Positions 1-7,787 of a stretch of 52,016 bases of DNA are shown here, piece after piece. The stretch covers positions 1-52,016 of the forward strand of contig JACQKR010000017.1 of the NCBI GenBank assembly GCA_016204425.1. The letters are read 5' to 3'. The position numbers were made by a program, and so were the translations under genes. Under the pieces are notes generated by a model. That model worked only from the letters and a program-made list of their open reading frames with translations, ran no database searches and was not told where the DNA came from. The stretch's first letter is position 1. Every line of letters begins with the position of its first letter. Origin of the DNA: Candidatus Levyibacteriota bacterium. Lineage in GTDB: Bacteria > Patescibacteriota > Microgenomatia > Levybacterales > UBA12049.

Positions 1-2019
1 GGACAAATACAACTACCCGATAAAGAAAATTTCAAAAAACTTTCTTATGATCTCCAATCTAAAGAGCTTGAGCAAATTGCGAAAAACAATGGCGCTCCTA
101 CAGCTTGGCAATATGTAAAAGACACTTTCAAAGGAGAAGGAGGATCTTCCGGTAATATTCATGACTTGGCTCACCTTTCAGGACTATTACTCTATGACAG
201 TTTTGGTTTTGAAGGAATTAAAAATTGCACTACCCATTTTGCTTTTGGTTGTTACCACGGCTTTTTAGATAAAGCTTTTTCAAAAAATCTTGGTCATCTT
301 TTGGATGCGCAAAACGCTTGTTTGAAATTGGGCCTTGACGGAAGCGGTCCGGTTGCAAGCTGTATTCATGGGATCGGCCACGGAGTTGCCTCTTTTTATT
401 CAACACAGGATTTAGAAAAAGCGCTTGTTACCTGCAGAAAACTGACATCCGGTAATGAGTACTGTTTTGACGGTGTATTTATGGAATTTGTCCGCTCCGC
501 GCCCGATTCATTTTTCAAAAGTAATGACCCATACTATCCTTGCAATAGTCTGGAAGCAAAATATGGATACGCTTATTCATCTGCCTGCGGCAGAAATCAG
601 CCTTCTCTTTTGATGAGCAGATTTAATATGGAATTTGATGAAGTAATTGGAGTCTGCCTCTCTTCTTCCTCAAAACCTTTTAAAGAAAGTTGTTTCGATG
701 CCCTAGGATTTTCTCTTGCGTCATCTGGAGACGTTAGCCAAATTATTTCAGGCTGCCAAAAAATGCAGGTACCGGAATATATCAATAAATGCATAAAAGC
801 TGCAGCGGGAGAATTGGTTTTCCAGGAAATACCAGGTTGGTCTGAAAAATCAAAAGATGTTTGCAACGCCTCTGAACAAAGTCAAGAGTGTTTGCAAAAC
901 GTAGATAGATTAATTAAAGAATACAATCGAAAATTCCAAATTAACTTTACTCCACAACAAAATGGAGAAGATATTAATCTATATGTCAGAAACCAGTTGA
1001 GAAAATGTTTTGAAACTGATGGCAGGGACGGATGCTACAAGCAAGCTGCAGATATATTGTATAGTCAATTTGGTTTGGCAAAAACACTAAAAGTTTTTAG
1101 AGAAAATGAGCAATACCCTGAAGTTTACGCAAGGTGTCACGAGGTGACTCATTATCTTTCCCGGTTGGAATATGATAATCAAAACAGTATTGCCAAAGTT
1201 TATGCTCAGTGTGATTCTACCTGTCATGGAGGATGTTACCACGGAACGCTGGAGGCATATCTGAAACAAAAAACAAATGATACGGGATTTAATTTAGCGA
1301 GTGAATTTGCCAAAGTTTGCGGAAAAGCTCAGGATTACCAAAAACCAATTGAATTGAATGAATGCCTTCATGGCATGGGGCATGCGGCAATGTTTGTGAC
1401 AAATATGGAACTTAAGCAGTCTTTAAAACTTTGCGACACGATTTCAAACCAGCAATACAAAGAAAGATGTTATACCGGTGTATTTATGGAAAATTCATCC
1501 TCCTCTACTTCTTTTGACCATGTCAGTATCTACATTAAAAAAGATGATCCTTTTTATCCATGCAACGCTCTTTCGGAAAAATATCAAAGCCTTTGCTGGC
1601 AGTACCAAAGTTCGTATTTTTCTATCATTAGTAACCAGGACTGGAGGAAGGTTGCGGATCTTTGTCTGCAAACTCCCAATAAGTATCAAGATCGATGCTT
1701 TAGAACTATTGGAACAAACCAAGTTGGCTTTACTCAATCTTTGGAAACCATGAAAAAAGATTGTGATCTTATGCCATCAGAACATTTTAAAAATATTTGC
1801 GTTGGGGGTGTTGTATCTTCTTTGTCCTATCGTTTTGTCGGAGACATGCAAAAGATGATAGATTTTTGTTCTCTCACCGATTCACAAAACAGAGAAAGCT
1901 GCTTTAAGCAAATTGGCAATGGTATTTTGGATTGGGATAAGAATAAAAATGTAGCAAAAAGTCAGTGCCAAAAGATTCCTGATCCCCAAGGAAAATCCTG
2001 GTGCCTAAGCGTAATTTGA
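1..2019 (+). CDS. Duplicated His/Cys-rich protein of unknown function, 5' end outside window
   Basis: The reading frame is open from base 1, so the N-terminus (probably including any signal peptide) lies upstream; the TTG at 166 is only an internal codon. The protein has two copies of one module. Each has, in order, HxxxH (nt 160-174 and 1138-1152), GCYHG (247-261 and 1231-1245), CxHGxGH (361-384 and 1363-1383), C(F/Y)xGVFME, and a P(Y/F)YPCNxL..KY segment followed by Cys. Copies are offset by about 980-1000 nt. Many Cys are spaced in pairs, suggesting disulfides or metal binding in an extracytoplasmic protein. The conserved His/Cys set suggests a metal or heme site, but this is inference. 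I do not recognise an assigned function. Confidence 0.8.
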   Translation, partial: GQIQLPDKENFKKLSYDLQSKELEQIAKNNGAPTAWQYVKDTFKGEGGSSGNIHDLAHLSGLLLYDSFGFEGIKNCTTHFAFGCYHGFLDKAFSKNLGHLLDAQNACLKLGLDGSGPVASCIHGIGHGVASFYSTQDLEKALVTCRKLTSGNEYCFDGVFMEFVRSAPDSFFKSNDPYYPCNSLEAKYGYAYSSACGRNQPSLLMSRFNMEFDEVIGVCLSSSSKPFKESCFDALGFSLASSGDVSQIISGCQKMQVPEYINKCIKAAAGELVFQEIPGWSEKSKDVCNASEQSQECLQNVDRLIKEYNRKFQINFTPQQNGEDINLYVRNQLRKCFETDGRDGCYKQAADILYSQFGLAKTLKVFRENEQYPEVYARCHEVTHYLSRLEYDNQNSIAKVYAQCDSTCHGGCYHGTLEAYLKQKTNDTGFNLASEFAKVCGKAQDYQKPIELNECLHGMGHAAMFVTNMELKQSLKLCDTISNQQYKERCYTGVFMENSSSSTSFDHVSIYIKKDDPFYPCNALSEKYQSLCWQYQSSYFSIISNQDWRKVADLCLQTPNKYQDRCFRTIGTNQVGFTQSLETMKKDCDLMPSEHFKNICVGGVVSSLSYRFVGDMQKMIDFCSLTDSQNRESCFKQIGNGILDWDKNKNVAKSQCQKIPDPQGKSWCLSVI

Positions 2020-2231
2020 AATATTATTTTGCTATGGAATAGTGCTTCTATGTGTGACTGAAAAGAAGCGTATATCAAGAAAATAAACATTTATCAATCT
2101 GAGGCTAATACTTATTTTTCCTGCTTATTGTCATGGTGTAGGTAAGAAATAAAATATCAAAGGGAAGTAGAATCACTTGTCTAGTTCTGAACACGTCAAT
2201 CAGGGGGAGCAAATATCTTTTCCGACGCTCA

Positions 2232-2852
2232 TCATAGTCTTCTTTCTTTTCCGGATAATTTTTCTCTTAAGCTTTCTGATGAACCGTCGATTAGACCTTC
2301 TGGTTCAGTAACTTTCATCTCTTGTTCTAGTAAGCATTTGATGTCATGGGCCAAGCCAAGAAATAATAATCCACTACCACCTTCAGGAAGAGTAGTTCTT
2401 ATTCTATTGGCGATATATTCATCCCGTTCTTCTAAAAGAATTTGACTTACTTTTGCGTATTCCAACCGCGCCATACCTTTTTGCTCTTCATTTTCAGCAT
2501 TAAAAATAGCTTGTAAGGCATGGTATTCTTGGACTAAAAGAGAAGGGTCTTCCGTTCCCCTAATATGAGCGCCTTTATTCCTACACCAGCGAAGAAGTTC
2601 ATAATTGGGTGTTTGAGTTTCATTAACAATCCTCATTATAATTTCTGTTGCAGTATCGGGTAGACCGTCTTGGTATATTGTTAGTTTAGGAAAATCAAGG
2701 GGTAGCTGTTGGACATATTCAAAAACTAACCGCCAATAGTCAATGGCCCTGGTTTCGTATTCGGGGTCTACGCGGGTATTGCTTCCTAGACTACCAAAAT
2801 CAGCACTCGTATGGATAATAGGAATAATCATAAGATGACGTTTATCCTGCAT
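2232..2852 (-). CDS. Conserved hypothetical protein, 206 aa
   Basis: Soluble 206-residue protein with no signal peptide or membrane segment. It opens with IIPIIHTSADFGSLG and has a central stretch rich in Glu/Arg and Leu. Near the C-terminus ERDEYIANRI is followed by GLLFLGLAHDI, faintly recalling the ERD...G.GH pattern of TraB/ChaN-like proteins, but this is too weak for assignment. The ATG is preceded on the minus strand by an extended -10, TGaTATAAT (2860-2865), 7 nt upstream and without a Shine-Dalgarno, supporting this start and a nearly leaderless mRNA. It is a single gene, with the GNAT gene next upstream on the same strand. Function unknown. Confidence 0.65.
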   Translation of the reverse strand: MQDKRHLMIIPIIHTSADFGSLGSNTRVDPEYETRAIDYWRLVFEYVQQLPLDFPKLTIYQDGLPDTATEIIMRIVNETQTPNYELLRWCRNKGAHIRGTEDPSLLVQEYHALQAIFNAENEEQKGMARLEYAKVSQILLEERDEYIANRIRTTLPEGGSGLLFLGLAHDIKCLLEQEMKVTEPEGLIDGSSESLREKLSGKERRL

Positions 2853-2922
2853 TCTTGGGATTATATCATTTATGTTATTTTGTAACCATTTTCCGCGCTA
2901 AGGAATAAGGTCTAACTTTTTC

Positions 2923-3366
2923 TCAGAGTTCAAACATCATATAGACGTCTGCTTCGTCTTCACGAATTTCTCTAAAACCAAGTTGATTGTATAATGTTCT
3001 GGGTGCTATCCATGACTTTGTCGTTTCAACCAATACTTTCTTATACCCCATCTCTCTTGCGTAATCCAACAAATGGGTCACGATTTCTTTCGCAACACCC
3101 TGCCTTCTATGATCCGGATGCACTGAGACCCGAACAATCTGCGCAACATTTGCATCCTTTGTTCTCATCAAACCGCCAGTACCGACAATCCTTCCATCTG
3201 CTTCCGCGACGAGAAACCTACATCCTTCTTGTACGTATGTCTTTTCGATAGCATACACATCAGGATTTAGGGTATTGTCTATAAAACCCCAGTATTCTTT
3301 CAAGCCGTTAAGGATAATTTCCTGTGCATATGGCTGGTCCTCTTTCTTAAAACTTCTGATAGTCAT
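2923..3366 (-). CDS. GNAT-family N-acetyltransferase
   Basis: A 147-residue GNAT protein, a normal length for the family. The acetyl-CoA-binding signature appears as VRVSVHPDHRRQGVAKEI (motif A, R/Q-x-x-G-x-G/A), followed by the LY.QLGFRE segment typical of motif B. It would transfer an acetyl group from acetyl-CoA to an amine; the substrate cannot be told. A TTG 15 nt upstream also gives an open frame, but TATAAT at 3373-3378 ends exactly 6 nt before the ATG at 3366, so I take the ATG as a leaderless start. A second TATAAT at 3414 faces the other way. Confidence 0.85.
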   Translation of the reverse strand: MTIRSFKKEDQPYAQEIILNGLKEYWGFIDNTLNPDVYAIEKTYVQEGCRFLVAEADGRIVGTGGLMRTKDANVAQIVRVSVHPDHRRQGVAKEIVTHLLDYAREMGYKKVLVETTKSWIAPRTLYNQLGFREIREDEADVYMMFEL

Positions 3367-3413
3367 ACGGCAATTATACAATGGGGGAGGTATTTCAGAT
3401 TTAAAATATTTAG

Positions 3414-3455
3414 TATAATTTAGTCATGAAAAAGACAGAAAGCGTCGATGAGTGA
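3414..3455 (+). other. Perfect -10 box driving a nine-codon mini-ORF
   Basis: TATAAT (3414-3419) is followed by 6 nt and an ATG at 3426 that opens MKKTESVDE and stops at 3455. The arrangement matches the leaderless gene starts elsewhere in the window, but the ORF is tiny. The 15-nt word AAAGACAGAAAGCGT within it recurs in a different frame about 150 bp downstream inside the VOC gene, perhaps a footprint of rearrangement. It could be a promoter left behind after loss of its gene, a leader peptide for the VOC gene at 3542, or chance. Confidence 0.35.
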
Positions 3456-3541
3456 GTAACCTCTCTCGTCTTTAACAGACAACCAACTTTCGGCAAGATT
3501 CCCCTCTTGCTATTTTCTAAAAATTTTGTTTAAATAACACC

Positions 3542-3961
3542 ATGAAAATGGATCCGGTCGTACACTTTGAGATGCCAGCCAAAGACAGAAAGCGTGTAGC
3601 AGATTTCTACACCAAAGCATTTGGGTGGCAGATGCAGCATTTGGGACAAGACATGGGGAGCTATGTCCTTGCGACAACGACTGTAGTTGATGAGAAGACG
3701 CAACGGCCAAAAAATCCGGGCGCAATTAACGGCGGCTTCTTCGAATACAATCCGAAAAATCCCGGCTTACAACACCCCTCTGTGGTCATTGCAGTTGACG
3801 ATATTAATGAAGCAATGAAAAAAGTAAAGGCAGCCGGAGGCAAGGTGCTTGGCGGTCAAAAGCAGGGAAAACCGGATGACATTCCAGGTGTCGGACTCTA
3901 TGTGTCATTTATAGATACAGAAGGCAACAGAGTCGGCATGCTCCAACCTACACAGATGTAA
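3542..3961 (+). CDS. VOC-family (glyoxalase/bleomycin-resistance-like) protein
   Basis: A 139-residue single VOC unit pair. The start VVHFEMPAKD is the first beta strand, followed by the helix with VADFYTKAFGW, and the C-terminal strand reads FIDTEGNRVGMLQP, the usual end of the family. These proteins dimerise and bind a divalent metal to act on small molecules such as glyoxalase substrates or antibiotics; the substrate is unknown here. It is one of several VOC genes or fragments nearby (4010, 4249, 7170, 15470). No good Shine-Dalgarno is visible before the ATG, and the upstream 160 bp holds the mini-ORF. Confidence 0.85.
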   Translation: MKMDPVVHFEMPAKDRKRVADFYTKAFGWQMQHLGQDMGSYVLATTTVVDEKTQRPKNPGAINGGFFEYNPKNPGLQHPSVVIAVDDINEAMKKVKAAGGKVLGGQKQGKPDDIPGVGLYVSFIDTEGNRVGMLQPTQM

Positions 3962-3997
3962 CCTCAGAATATCCCTAAGGCTTCAGTTCACTCTTGC

Positions 3998-4003
3998 TAT
4001 ACT
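3998..4003 (+). promoter_or_regulatory. Extended -10 box of the VOC fragment
   Basis: TGcTATACT ends 6 nt before the ATG at 4010. It is a leaderless-type promoter still present in front of a decayed gene. Confidence 0.5.
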
Positions 4004-4009
4004 ACTTCT

Positions 4010-4135
4010 ATGAAAAACTGCGGGTTGGTTGTGCTGCCGAAATTCGCTGTTGTCGGAAAATGCCGGCAAGGGTATTTTTTGGATCCGGAAGGAAATACAT
4101 TTGGTTTATTTCAAGTAAACGAGTACGCAGTTTAA
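4010..4135 (+). pseudogene. Remnant of a VOC-family gene (C-terminal part only)
   Basis: A 41-codon frame runs from an ATG at 4010 to TAA at 4135. Its second half reads GYFLDPEGNTFGLFQ, which is the last beta strand and end of a VOC/glyoxalase-like protein; the first three quarters of the fold are missing. The short N-terminal part (MKNCGLVVLPKFAVVGK) is not clearly alignable except perhaps the strand before the end. A promoter-like TATACT lies 6 nt before the ATG. I read this as an internal deletion that fused the start region to the C-terminus, not as a functional gene, though a translated microprotein is possible. Confidence 0.7.
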
Positions 4136-4140
4136 CAGGT

Positions 4141-4229
4141 GTCATTCCGAATTTATTTCGGAATCTAAGTAGATCCTGAATCAAGCTGAAAGTCCTGCGG
4201 CACAGCGTGCGGCATGGGTTCAGGATGAC
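4141..4229. repeat. GTCAT...ATGAC palindromic intergenic repeat, copy A
   Basis: The segment is bounded by GTCATTCC and GGATGAC and contains two stem-forming halves: ATTCCGAA/TTTCGGAAT at the left and TCCTGAA...TTCAGGA across the right. It lies between the VOC remnant and the convergent PhnB gene. Two related elements are at 28937-29002 and 37773-37855. Such repeats occur in many genomes as REP-like or MITE-like elements and can fold in RNA as bidirectional terminators. Confidence 0.6.
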
Positions 4230-4248
4230 AAGAGAAGATTTTGAAGGG

Positions 4249-4719
4249 TTATTTTCCTTCGAAGGCTTTCTCAAGATCCGCAACGATAATTTTTTTCATT
4301 TTGAGCATCGCTTGCGTGGCATTTCCTGCTTTTTCTTTGTCCGGATCTGATATCAATTCATTGAGCCTTTGGGGGATAATTTGCCAGGACAAGCCGTATT
4401 TGTCTTTGAGCCACCCACACGCTGATTCTTCTCCACCATCTGCGATGAGCTTCTCCCAATAATAATCGACCTCTTCCTGGTCTTTACAATCAACGACAAA
4501 TGAAATCGCTTCAGTAAATTTAAAGAGAGGGCCGGCACTCATGAGCGTAAAATCCTGGCCGAAGAGTTCAATAGCAACAATCTCGACAGTACCCGAAGGA
4601 GTGTCTTCCATTATACTCGTGTTTTTAATTTTCGAATCCTTGAAAATGGAAGTATAGTATTCTGCTACTTTCTTGGCATCTTTCTCAAACCATAAGAACG
4701 GAGTTATTTTTTGTGCCAT
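4249..4719 (-). CDS. PhnB-like VOC protein (3-demethylubiquinone methyltransferase-like fold)
   Basis: A 156-residue protein starting MAQKITPFLWF with KVAEYYTSIF, then GQDFTLMSAGP, and the tail CGWLKDKYGLSWQIIP, which together are the hallmark of the PhnB/3-dmu-9_3-mt branch of the VOC superfamily. Despite the family name, members are generally uncharacterised and no methyltransferase activity is implied. A TTG start four codons upstream (4731) is possible. It is divergent from arsR, with about 100 bp between them, and convergent with the decayed VOC gene. Confidence 0.85.
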   Translation of the reverse strand: MAQKITPFLWFEKDAKKVAEYYTSIFKDSKIKNTSIMEDTPSGTVEIVAIELFGQDFTLMSAGPLFKFTEAISFVVDCKDQEEVDYYWEKLIADGGEESACGWLKDKYGLSWQIIPQRLNELISDPDKEKAGNATQAMLKMKKIIVADLEKAFEGK

Positions 4720-4788
4720 AGTTACTTGCAATGATTTTATTTAATCCGATCCACAGTGTCAAGTTAGAAAATTGTAAACAATTAAGTA

Positions 4789-4817
4789 TTGACTTAATTA
4801 AGTAGAAACTTTATTAT
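4789..4817 (+). promoter_or_regulatory. Promoter of arsR-AHSA1 operon (leaderless)
   Basis: TTGACT (4789-4794), a 17-nt spacer and TATTAT (4812-4817) form a near-consensus sigma-70 promoter. The -10 ends 6 nt before the ATG at 4824, so transcription should begin at or next to the start codon. The overlapping AT-rich TTAATTAA-like word next to the -35 may be an ArsR operator half-site. Confidence 0.7.
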
Positions 4818-4823
4818 ATGTTT

Positions 4824-5156
4824 ATGGACATGTTTTCTGCGATCGCTGAGCCGACACGACGCAATATCATAGAAATGCTTGCGGCCCACGGCCAATTATC
4901 AGCCTCTGATATCTACCACAAATTTCAAGTAAGTCCCCCTGCCATCTCGCAACATCTAAAAGTTCTACGCGAAGCAAAACTCGTGCAAGTTGAAAAAAAA
5001 GCACAGCAAAGGATATACCAGATCAACCCCCATGCGATGAACGAAATCGAAGAATGGATAAGAAAAATGACAAAGACGTGGAACGAGCGCTTTGATGCGT
5101 TGGATAAATTATTGAAGATTGAAAAAAGAAAACTTACGAAAGGAGGGATAAAATGA
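4824..5156 (+). CDS. ArsR-family winged-helix repressor
   Basis: A 110-residue small winged-helix regulator: MDMFSAIAEPTRRNIIEML, then LSASDIYHKFQVSPPAISQHLKVL, the recognition helix, and the wing LVQVEKKAQQRIYQIN. No Cys metal site is visible, so it belongs to the non-metal ArsR group that often accompanies AHSA1 proteins. I chose the second ATG (4824), because TATTAT ends 6 nt before it; the ATG at 4818 lies in the spacer. It overlaps the AHSA1 gene by 4 nt (ATGA), a translational coupling. It probably represses its own operon. Confidence 0.88.
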   Translation: MDMFSAIAEPTRRNIIEMLAAHGQLSASDIYHKFQVSPPAISQHLKVLREAKLVQVEKKAQQRIYQINPHAMNEIEEWIRKMTKTWNERFDALDKLLKIEKRKLTKGGIK

Positions 5157-5650
5157 CGGATAAAAATGTCTTAGTAATCACACGTATTTTTGATGCGCCG
5201 GTTGCGACTGTTTGGAAGTATTGGACAGACGCGGAACATTTGAAGAAATGGTGGGGGCCAAAAGATTTTACCGCACCAAGTGTCACTATTGATTTTCGAG
5301 TCGGGGGCAAGTATCTTTCCTGCATGCGAGGAAAACCTACGCCTGATGCTCCTGAGCAGGATTTTTGGAGTACGGGAACGTATAAAGAAATCGTTCCGAT
5401 GAAGAAAATCGTCGTCACTGATAGTTTCGCAGATGAAAAAGGAAATGTCGTTTCATCAGAGCACTACGGCATGAAAGGTTTCCCGCTCGAGCTGGAGGTC
5501 ACGTTCGAGTTTGAAGAGATTGATGGAAAAACAAAAATGACTTTACATCACGTCGGTATCGCAGATATCGATGAGAAGATGCGGGAAGGCATGGATCAGG
5601 GATGGAATCAAAGCTTTGATAAGATCGATACGGCAGTGGCTGCCAAGTAG
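5153..5650 (+). CDS. AHSA1/SRPBCC-domain protein
   Basis: A 165-residue START-like (SRPBCC) protein of the AHSA1 group: ITRIFDAPVATVWKYWTDAEHLKKWWGP at the N-terminus is diagnostic, followed by FRVGGKYLSCMRG and the C-terminal helix GMDQGWNQSFDKIDTAV. The fold makes a hydrophobic cavity; ligands are generally unknown and the Hsp90-activator name comes only from homology. It has a strong Shine-Dalgarno (AAAGGAGG) inside the end of arsR. The ArsR-AHSA1 pair is a recurrent two-gene module in bacteria, and the ligand probably relieves ArsR repression, which is inference. Confidence 0.88.
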   Translation: MTDKNVLVITRIFDAPVATVWKYWTDAEHLKKWWGPKDFTAPSVTIDFRVGGKYLSCMRGKPTPDAPEQDFWSTGTYKEIVPMKKIVVTDSFADEKGNVVSSEHYGMKGFPLELEVTFEFEEIDGKTKMTLHHVGIADIDEKMREGMDQGWNQSFDKIDTAVAAK

Positions 5651-5781
5651 TTTGTAGCGAGTAGCATGTTGCATGTATGAAAGTACGTGTATGCATGCTA
5701 CTTTCTATTTTGTATTTACCATAGACTGGTTACCTTTAACTCTGGCAACTGTTGGAAATAATTGTTTATAATGAGAGATCT

Positions 5782-6957
5782 ATGAATAAAAAATTGTTTA
5801 CATTGCTTCTCGTTGTTTTTATTGACCTCATTGGGTTTGGGATTGTCATTCCAATTCTCCCACTTTTGGTAACACAAATTGGCGGCGGGACGATTCTTGT
5901 CGGAGCAATTATTGCTTCATTCTCATTGTTTCAATTTCTCTTCGGCCCGATTTTAGGGCGCCTCTCTGATAAATACGGGAGAAGACCGGTACTTATCCTC
6001 AGCTCCCTCTTGAATTCAGTATCGTATTTTTTCGTTTTTTTCTTCCCACAAATCTGGTTACTTTTCTTTGCAAGAATGCTTGCGGGTATTGGAAGCTCAA
6101 ATATTTCGGTCGCACAAGCATATATCGCAGACTCCTCAAAGGCTCATGAAAGGACAAAAGCGCTCGGCCTCATGGGCTCTATCTTTGGTTTGGGATTTAT
6201 CGTCGGACCGCTTCTTGGCGGGTTTGTCTCTCAGCAATTTTCGATTTCAGCTGCCTTTATCATACCCGCGGTTCTCTCGCTTCTCAATGCAATACTTATC
6301 TATTTTATTCTTCCGGAGTCAAACAAAAGCCTTCAAAAACACATAAAAATTGAGTTCATCAATGTTGCAATCGCAAAGGAAGTACTGAGGCCGAAAAATA
6401 TTGCCTTTCTTATCTTACTTTTTCTCTTTGTCAATTTTTCTCTGTCTTTAATCATTGGCGTTTTCTCACTTTTGGGACACGAGAAATTTGGCTGGAATGA
6501 GGGACAAAACGGATTATACTTTGGACTGATTGGTCTTAGCTCTTTTATAACGCAAATGTTTTTGATTCGAATGCTTCTAAAAAAACTGAGTGAAGTGCAA
6601 ATGATAAAGTTTGGGCTTATTGTCTTCAGCGCCTCAATAGTCCTGATGGGTCTGTCGCCTTTTCAGTGGCTTGTGATCCTTGCTGGCATAACTACTCCCT
6701 TTGCGGTAAGCCTTATCATGATCAATACGCAATCCCTCATATCCCTTGAGTCAAAGCCTGAAGAGCAGGGAATGGTCTTAGGTATAACGCAAAGCTTCGG
6801 ATCACTCGGTATGGTTTTTGGCCCACTGCTTGGAGGAGTTATCGGATCATTCAATCTGAGCTTACCATTTGCTCTGTCAGGAATCATGACCCTGGGGATA
6901 TTGTTTTTCGGGAAAAAGTATCTCACGTTTATTCATAACGAAAGAAATGGTAAATGA
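5782..6957 (+). CDS. MFS transporter, TetA/multidrug-like
   Basis: A 391-residue, about 12-TM major facilitator. The N-terminus LLLVVFIDLIGFGIVIPILP and the loop GRLSDKYGRRPVL between TM2 and TM3 are the signature of the TCR1/TetA drug:proton antiporter group, and motif C-like GSIFGLGFIVGPLLGG lies in TM5. It probably exports a small hydrophobic compound; the substrate is unknown. TATAAT at 5767-5772 lies 9 nt before the chosen ATG at 5782, so the ten codons before it are not used. Its last 11 bases overlap an acetyltransferase fragment. Confidence 0.85.
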   Translation: MNKKLFTLLLVVFIDLIGFGIVIPILPLLVTQIGGGTILVGAIIASFSLFQFLFGPILGRLSDKYGRRPVLILSSLLNSVSYFFVFFFPQIWLLFFARMLAGIGSSNISVAQAYIADSSKAHERTKALGLMGSIFGLGFIVGPLLGGFVSQQFSISAAFIIPAVLSLLNAILIYFILPESNKSLQKHIKIEFINVAIAKEVLRPKNIAFLILLFLFVNFSLSLIIGVFSLLGHEKFGWNEGQNGLYFGLIGLSSFITQMFLIRMLLKKLSEVQMIKFGLIVFSASIVLMGLSPFQWLVILAGITTPFAVSLIMINTQSLISLESKPEEQGMVLGITQSFGSLGMVFGPLLGGVIGSFNLSLPFALSGIMTLGILFFGKKYLTFIHNERNGK

Positions 6958-7111
6958 GAAAAGCCGTGCGATTCCAGAACGATTAGGTTTTATAAAAGAG
7001 GGTGCATCACGCGAGTCGGGGTTGATAAGTGGCAAGTTTGTCGATCATTATTGGTATTCCCTCCTTGCAGATGAATGGAAGGATTGGGCCTATGTTGCTT
7101 ACCACAAATAA
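6947..7111 (+). pseudogene. C-terminal fragment of a RimJ/RimL-type acetyltransferase
   Basis: An open frame of 54 codons reads MVNEKSRAIPERLGFIKEG and continues with KFVDHYWYSLLADEWK to TAA at 7111. In ribosomal-protein N-acetyltransferases of the RimJ/RimL group this is the final third (N.aSr.vaeklGF..EG followed by the DHv.YsllaDEW strand). The acetyl-CoA loop and the N-terminal half are absent, so this is a truncated gene left after recombination with the end of the MFS gene. Confidence 0.72.
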
Positions 7112-7127
7112 TTTACGTATTTCTTTC

Positions 7128-7156
7128 TTGACAAACAAGACCTATTAAAGTAATCT
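7128..7156 (+). promoter_or_regulatory. Promoter of VOC gene
   Basis: A consensus TTGACA (7128-7133), 17-nt spacer and TAATCT (7151-7156) precede the VOC ATG at 7170. The predicted start point is within about 7 nt of the ATG, so the leader is very short. Confidence 0.55.
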
Positions 7157-7169
7157 ACGTACACTAACT

Positions 7170-7541
7170 ATGTTGAATTTTAATTCTGTGATGATCGGGA
7201 CTCACCAGCCGAAAATCTTGGCTGAGTTTTATAAGAAGGTTTTTGACAGAAAGGCTGATTGGGAAGATGGCGGCTGGTATGGATGGCAAGTGGGAACGAC
7301 AAACATAACTATTGGAGAGCACTCAGAAGTGAAGGGATCATCTAAAGAACCGCAAAGAATACTCCTTAATTTTGAAACAAAAGAAGTCAAAAAAGAGTTT
7401 GACAGGATAAAAAAGACAGACGCTAAGGTCGTCAAAGAACCATACGAACCAGGAGAAGCTAAAGGAATGTGGATTGCGACCTTTGCAGATCCGGACGGAA
7501 ACTACTTCCAGCTCATGACCCCGTGGGAAAGCAACAACTAA
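7170..7541 (+). CDS. VOC-family protein
   Basis: A 123-residue VOC protein: SVMIGTHQPKILAEFYKKVF at the N-terminus, a middle strand ILLNFETKEVKKEFDRIK, and the terminal strand ATFADPDGNYFQLMTPW. It is a stand-alone metal-binding fold for small molecules; the reaction is not predictable. Its near-consensus promoter starts just after the acetyltransferase remnant, and the broken small membrane-protein gene follows. It is distinct in sequence from the VOC proteins at 3542 and 15470, so these are not recent duplicates. Confidence 0.85.
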   Translation: MLNFNSVMIGTHQPKILAEFYKKVFDRKADWEDGGWYGWQVGTTNITIGEHSEVKGSSKEPQRILLNFETKEVKKEFDRIKKTDAKVVKEPYEPGEAKGMWIATFADPDGNYFQLMTPWESNN

Positions 7542-7600
7542 CTACCAAATAACTTCTCATGCCTCTTGACTTTTCTTTTTCAATATTGAAATAATTGGCT

Positions 7601-7786
7601 ATGGCCGGGGAAGAGAAAAAAAATTACTATGGAAAAAGACCCCTGTGGCAGTGAATTCTGATCTATCTCATTATTGGCGGAATCGTCTACGCTGCGGTGT
7701 ATTATATTTTCTTGGGAAACAAAGATGGCTACAATCCTTCAGGAAATACTCCTCAAAACACTTCTCCCTACAATTACAACAAGTAG
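7601..7786 (+). pseudogene. Small one-TM protein gene interrupted by an in-frame TGA
   Basis: The frame MAGEEKKNYYGKRPLWQ is stopped by TGA at 7652-7654 and resumes in the same frame with ILIYLIIGGIVYAAVYYIFLG, a clear TM helix, then a Gly/Asn/Pro/Tyr tail to TAG at 7786. From memory, small CPR proteins of this type have a Trp right after PLWQ; if so, a single G-to-A change (TGG to TGA) explains the break. Since the rest of the frame is intact, the mutation is recent, a sequencing error, or the UGA is read through. A leaderless-type AATAAT lies 5 nt before the ATG. It abuts the convergent peptidase gene. Confidence 0.65.
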
Positions 7787-7787
7787 C

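Noticed and set aside
3998..4135. VOC fragment as a real small protein
   Set aside because: Only the last strand of the fold remains; kept as a remnant although a promoter precedes it.
7652..7654. Genetic-code change with UGA as sense codon
   Set aside because: TGA ends many intact genes here (the first protein, purL, purQ, AHSA1-linked arsR); one in-frame TGA does not support recoding.
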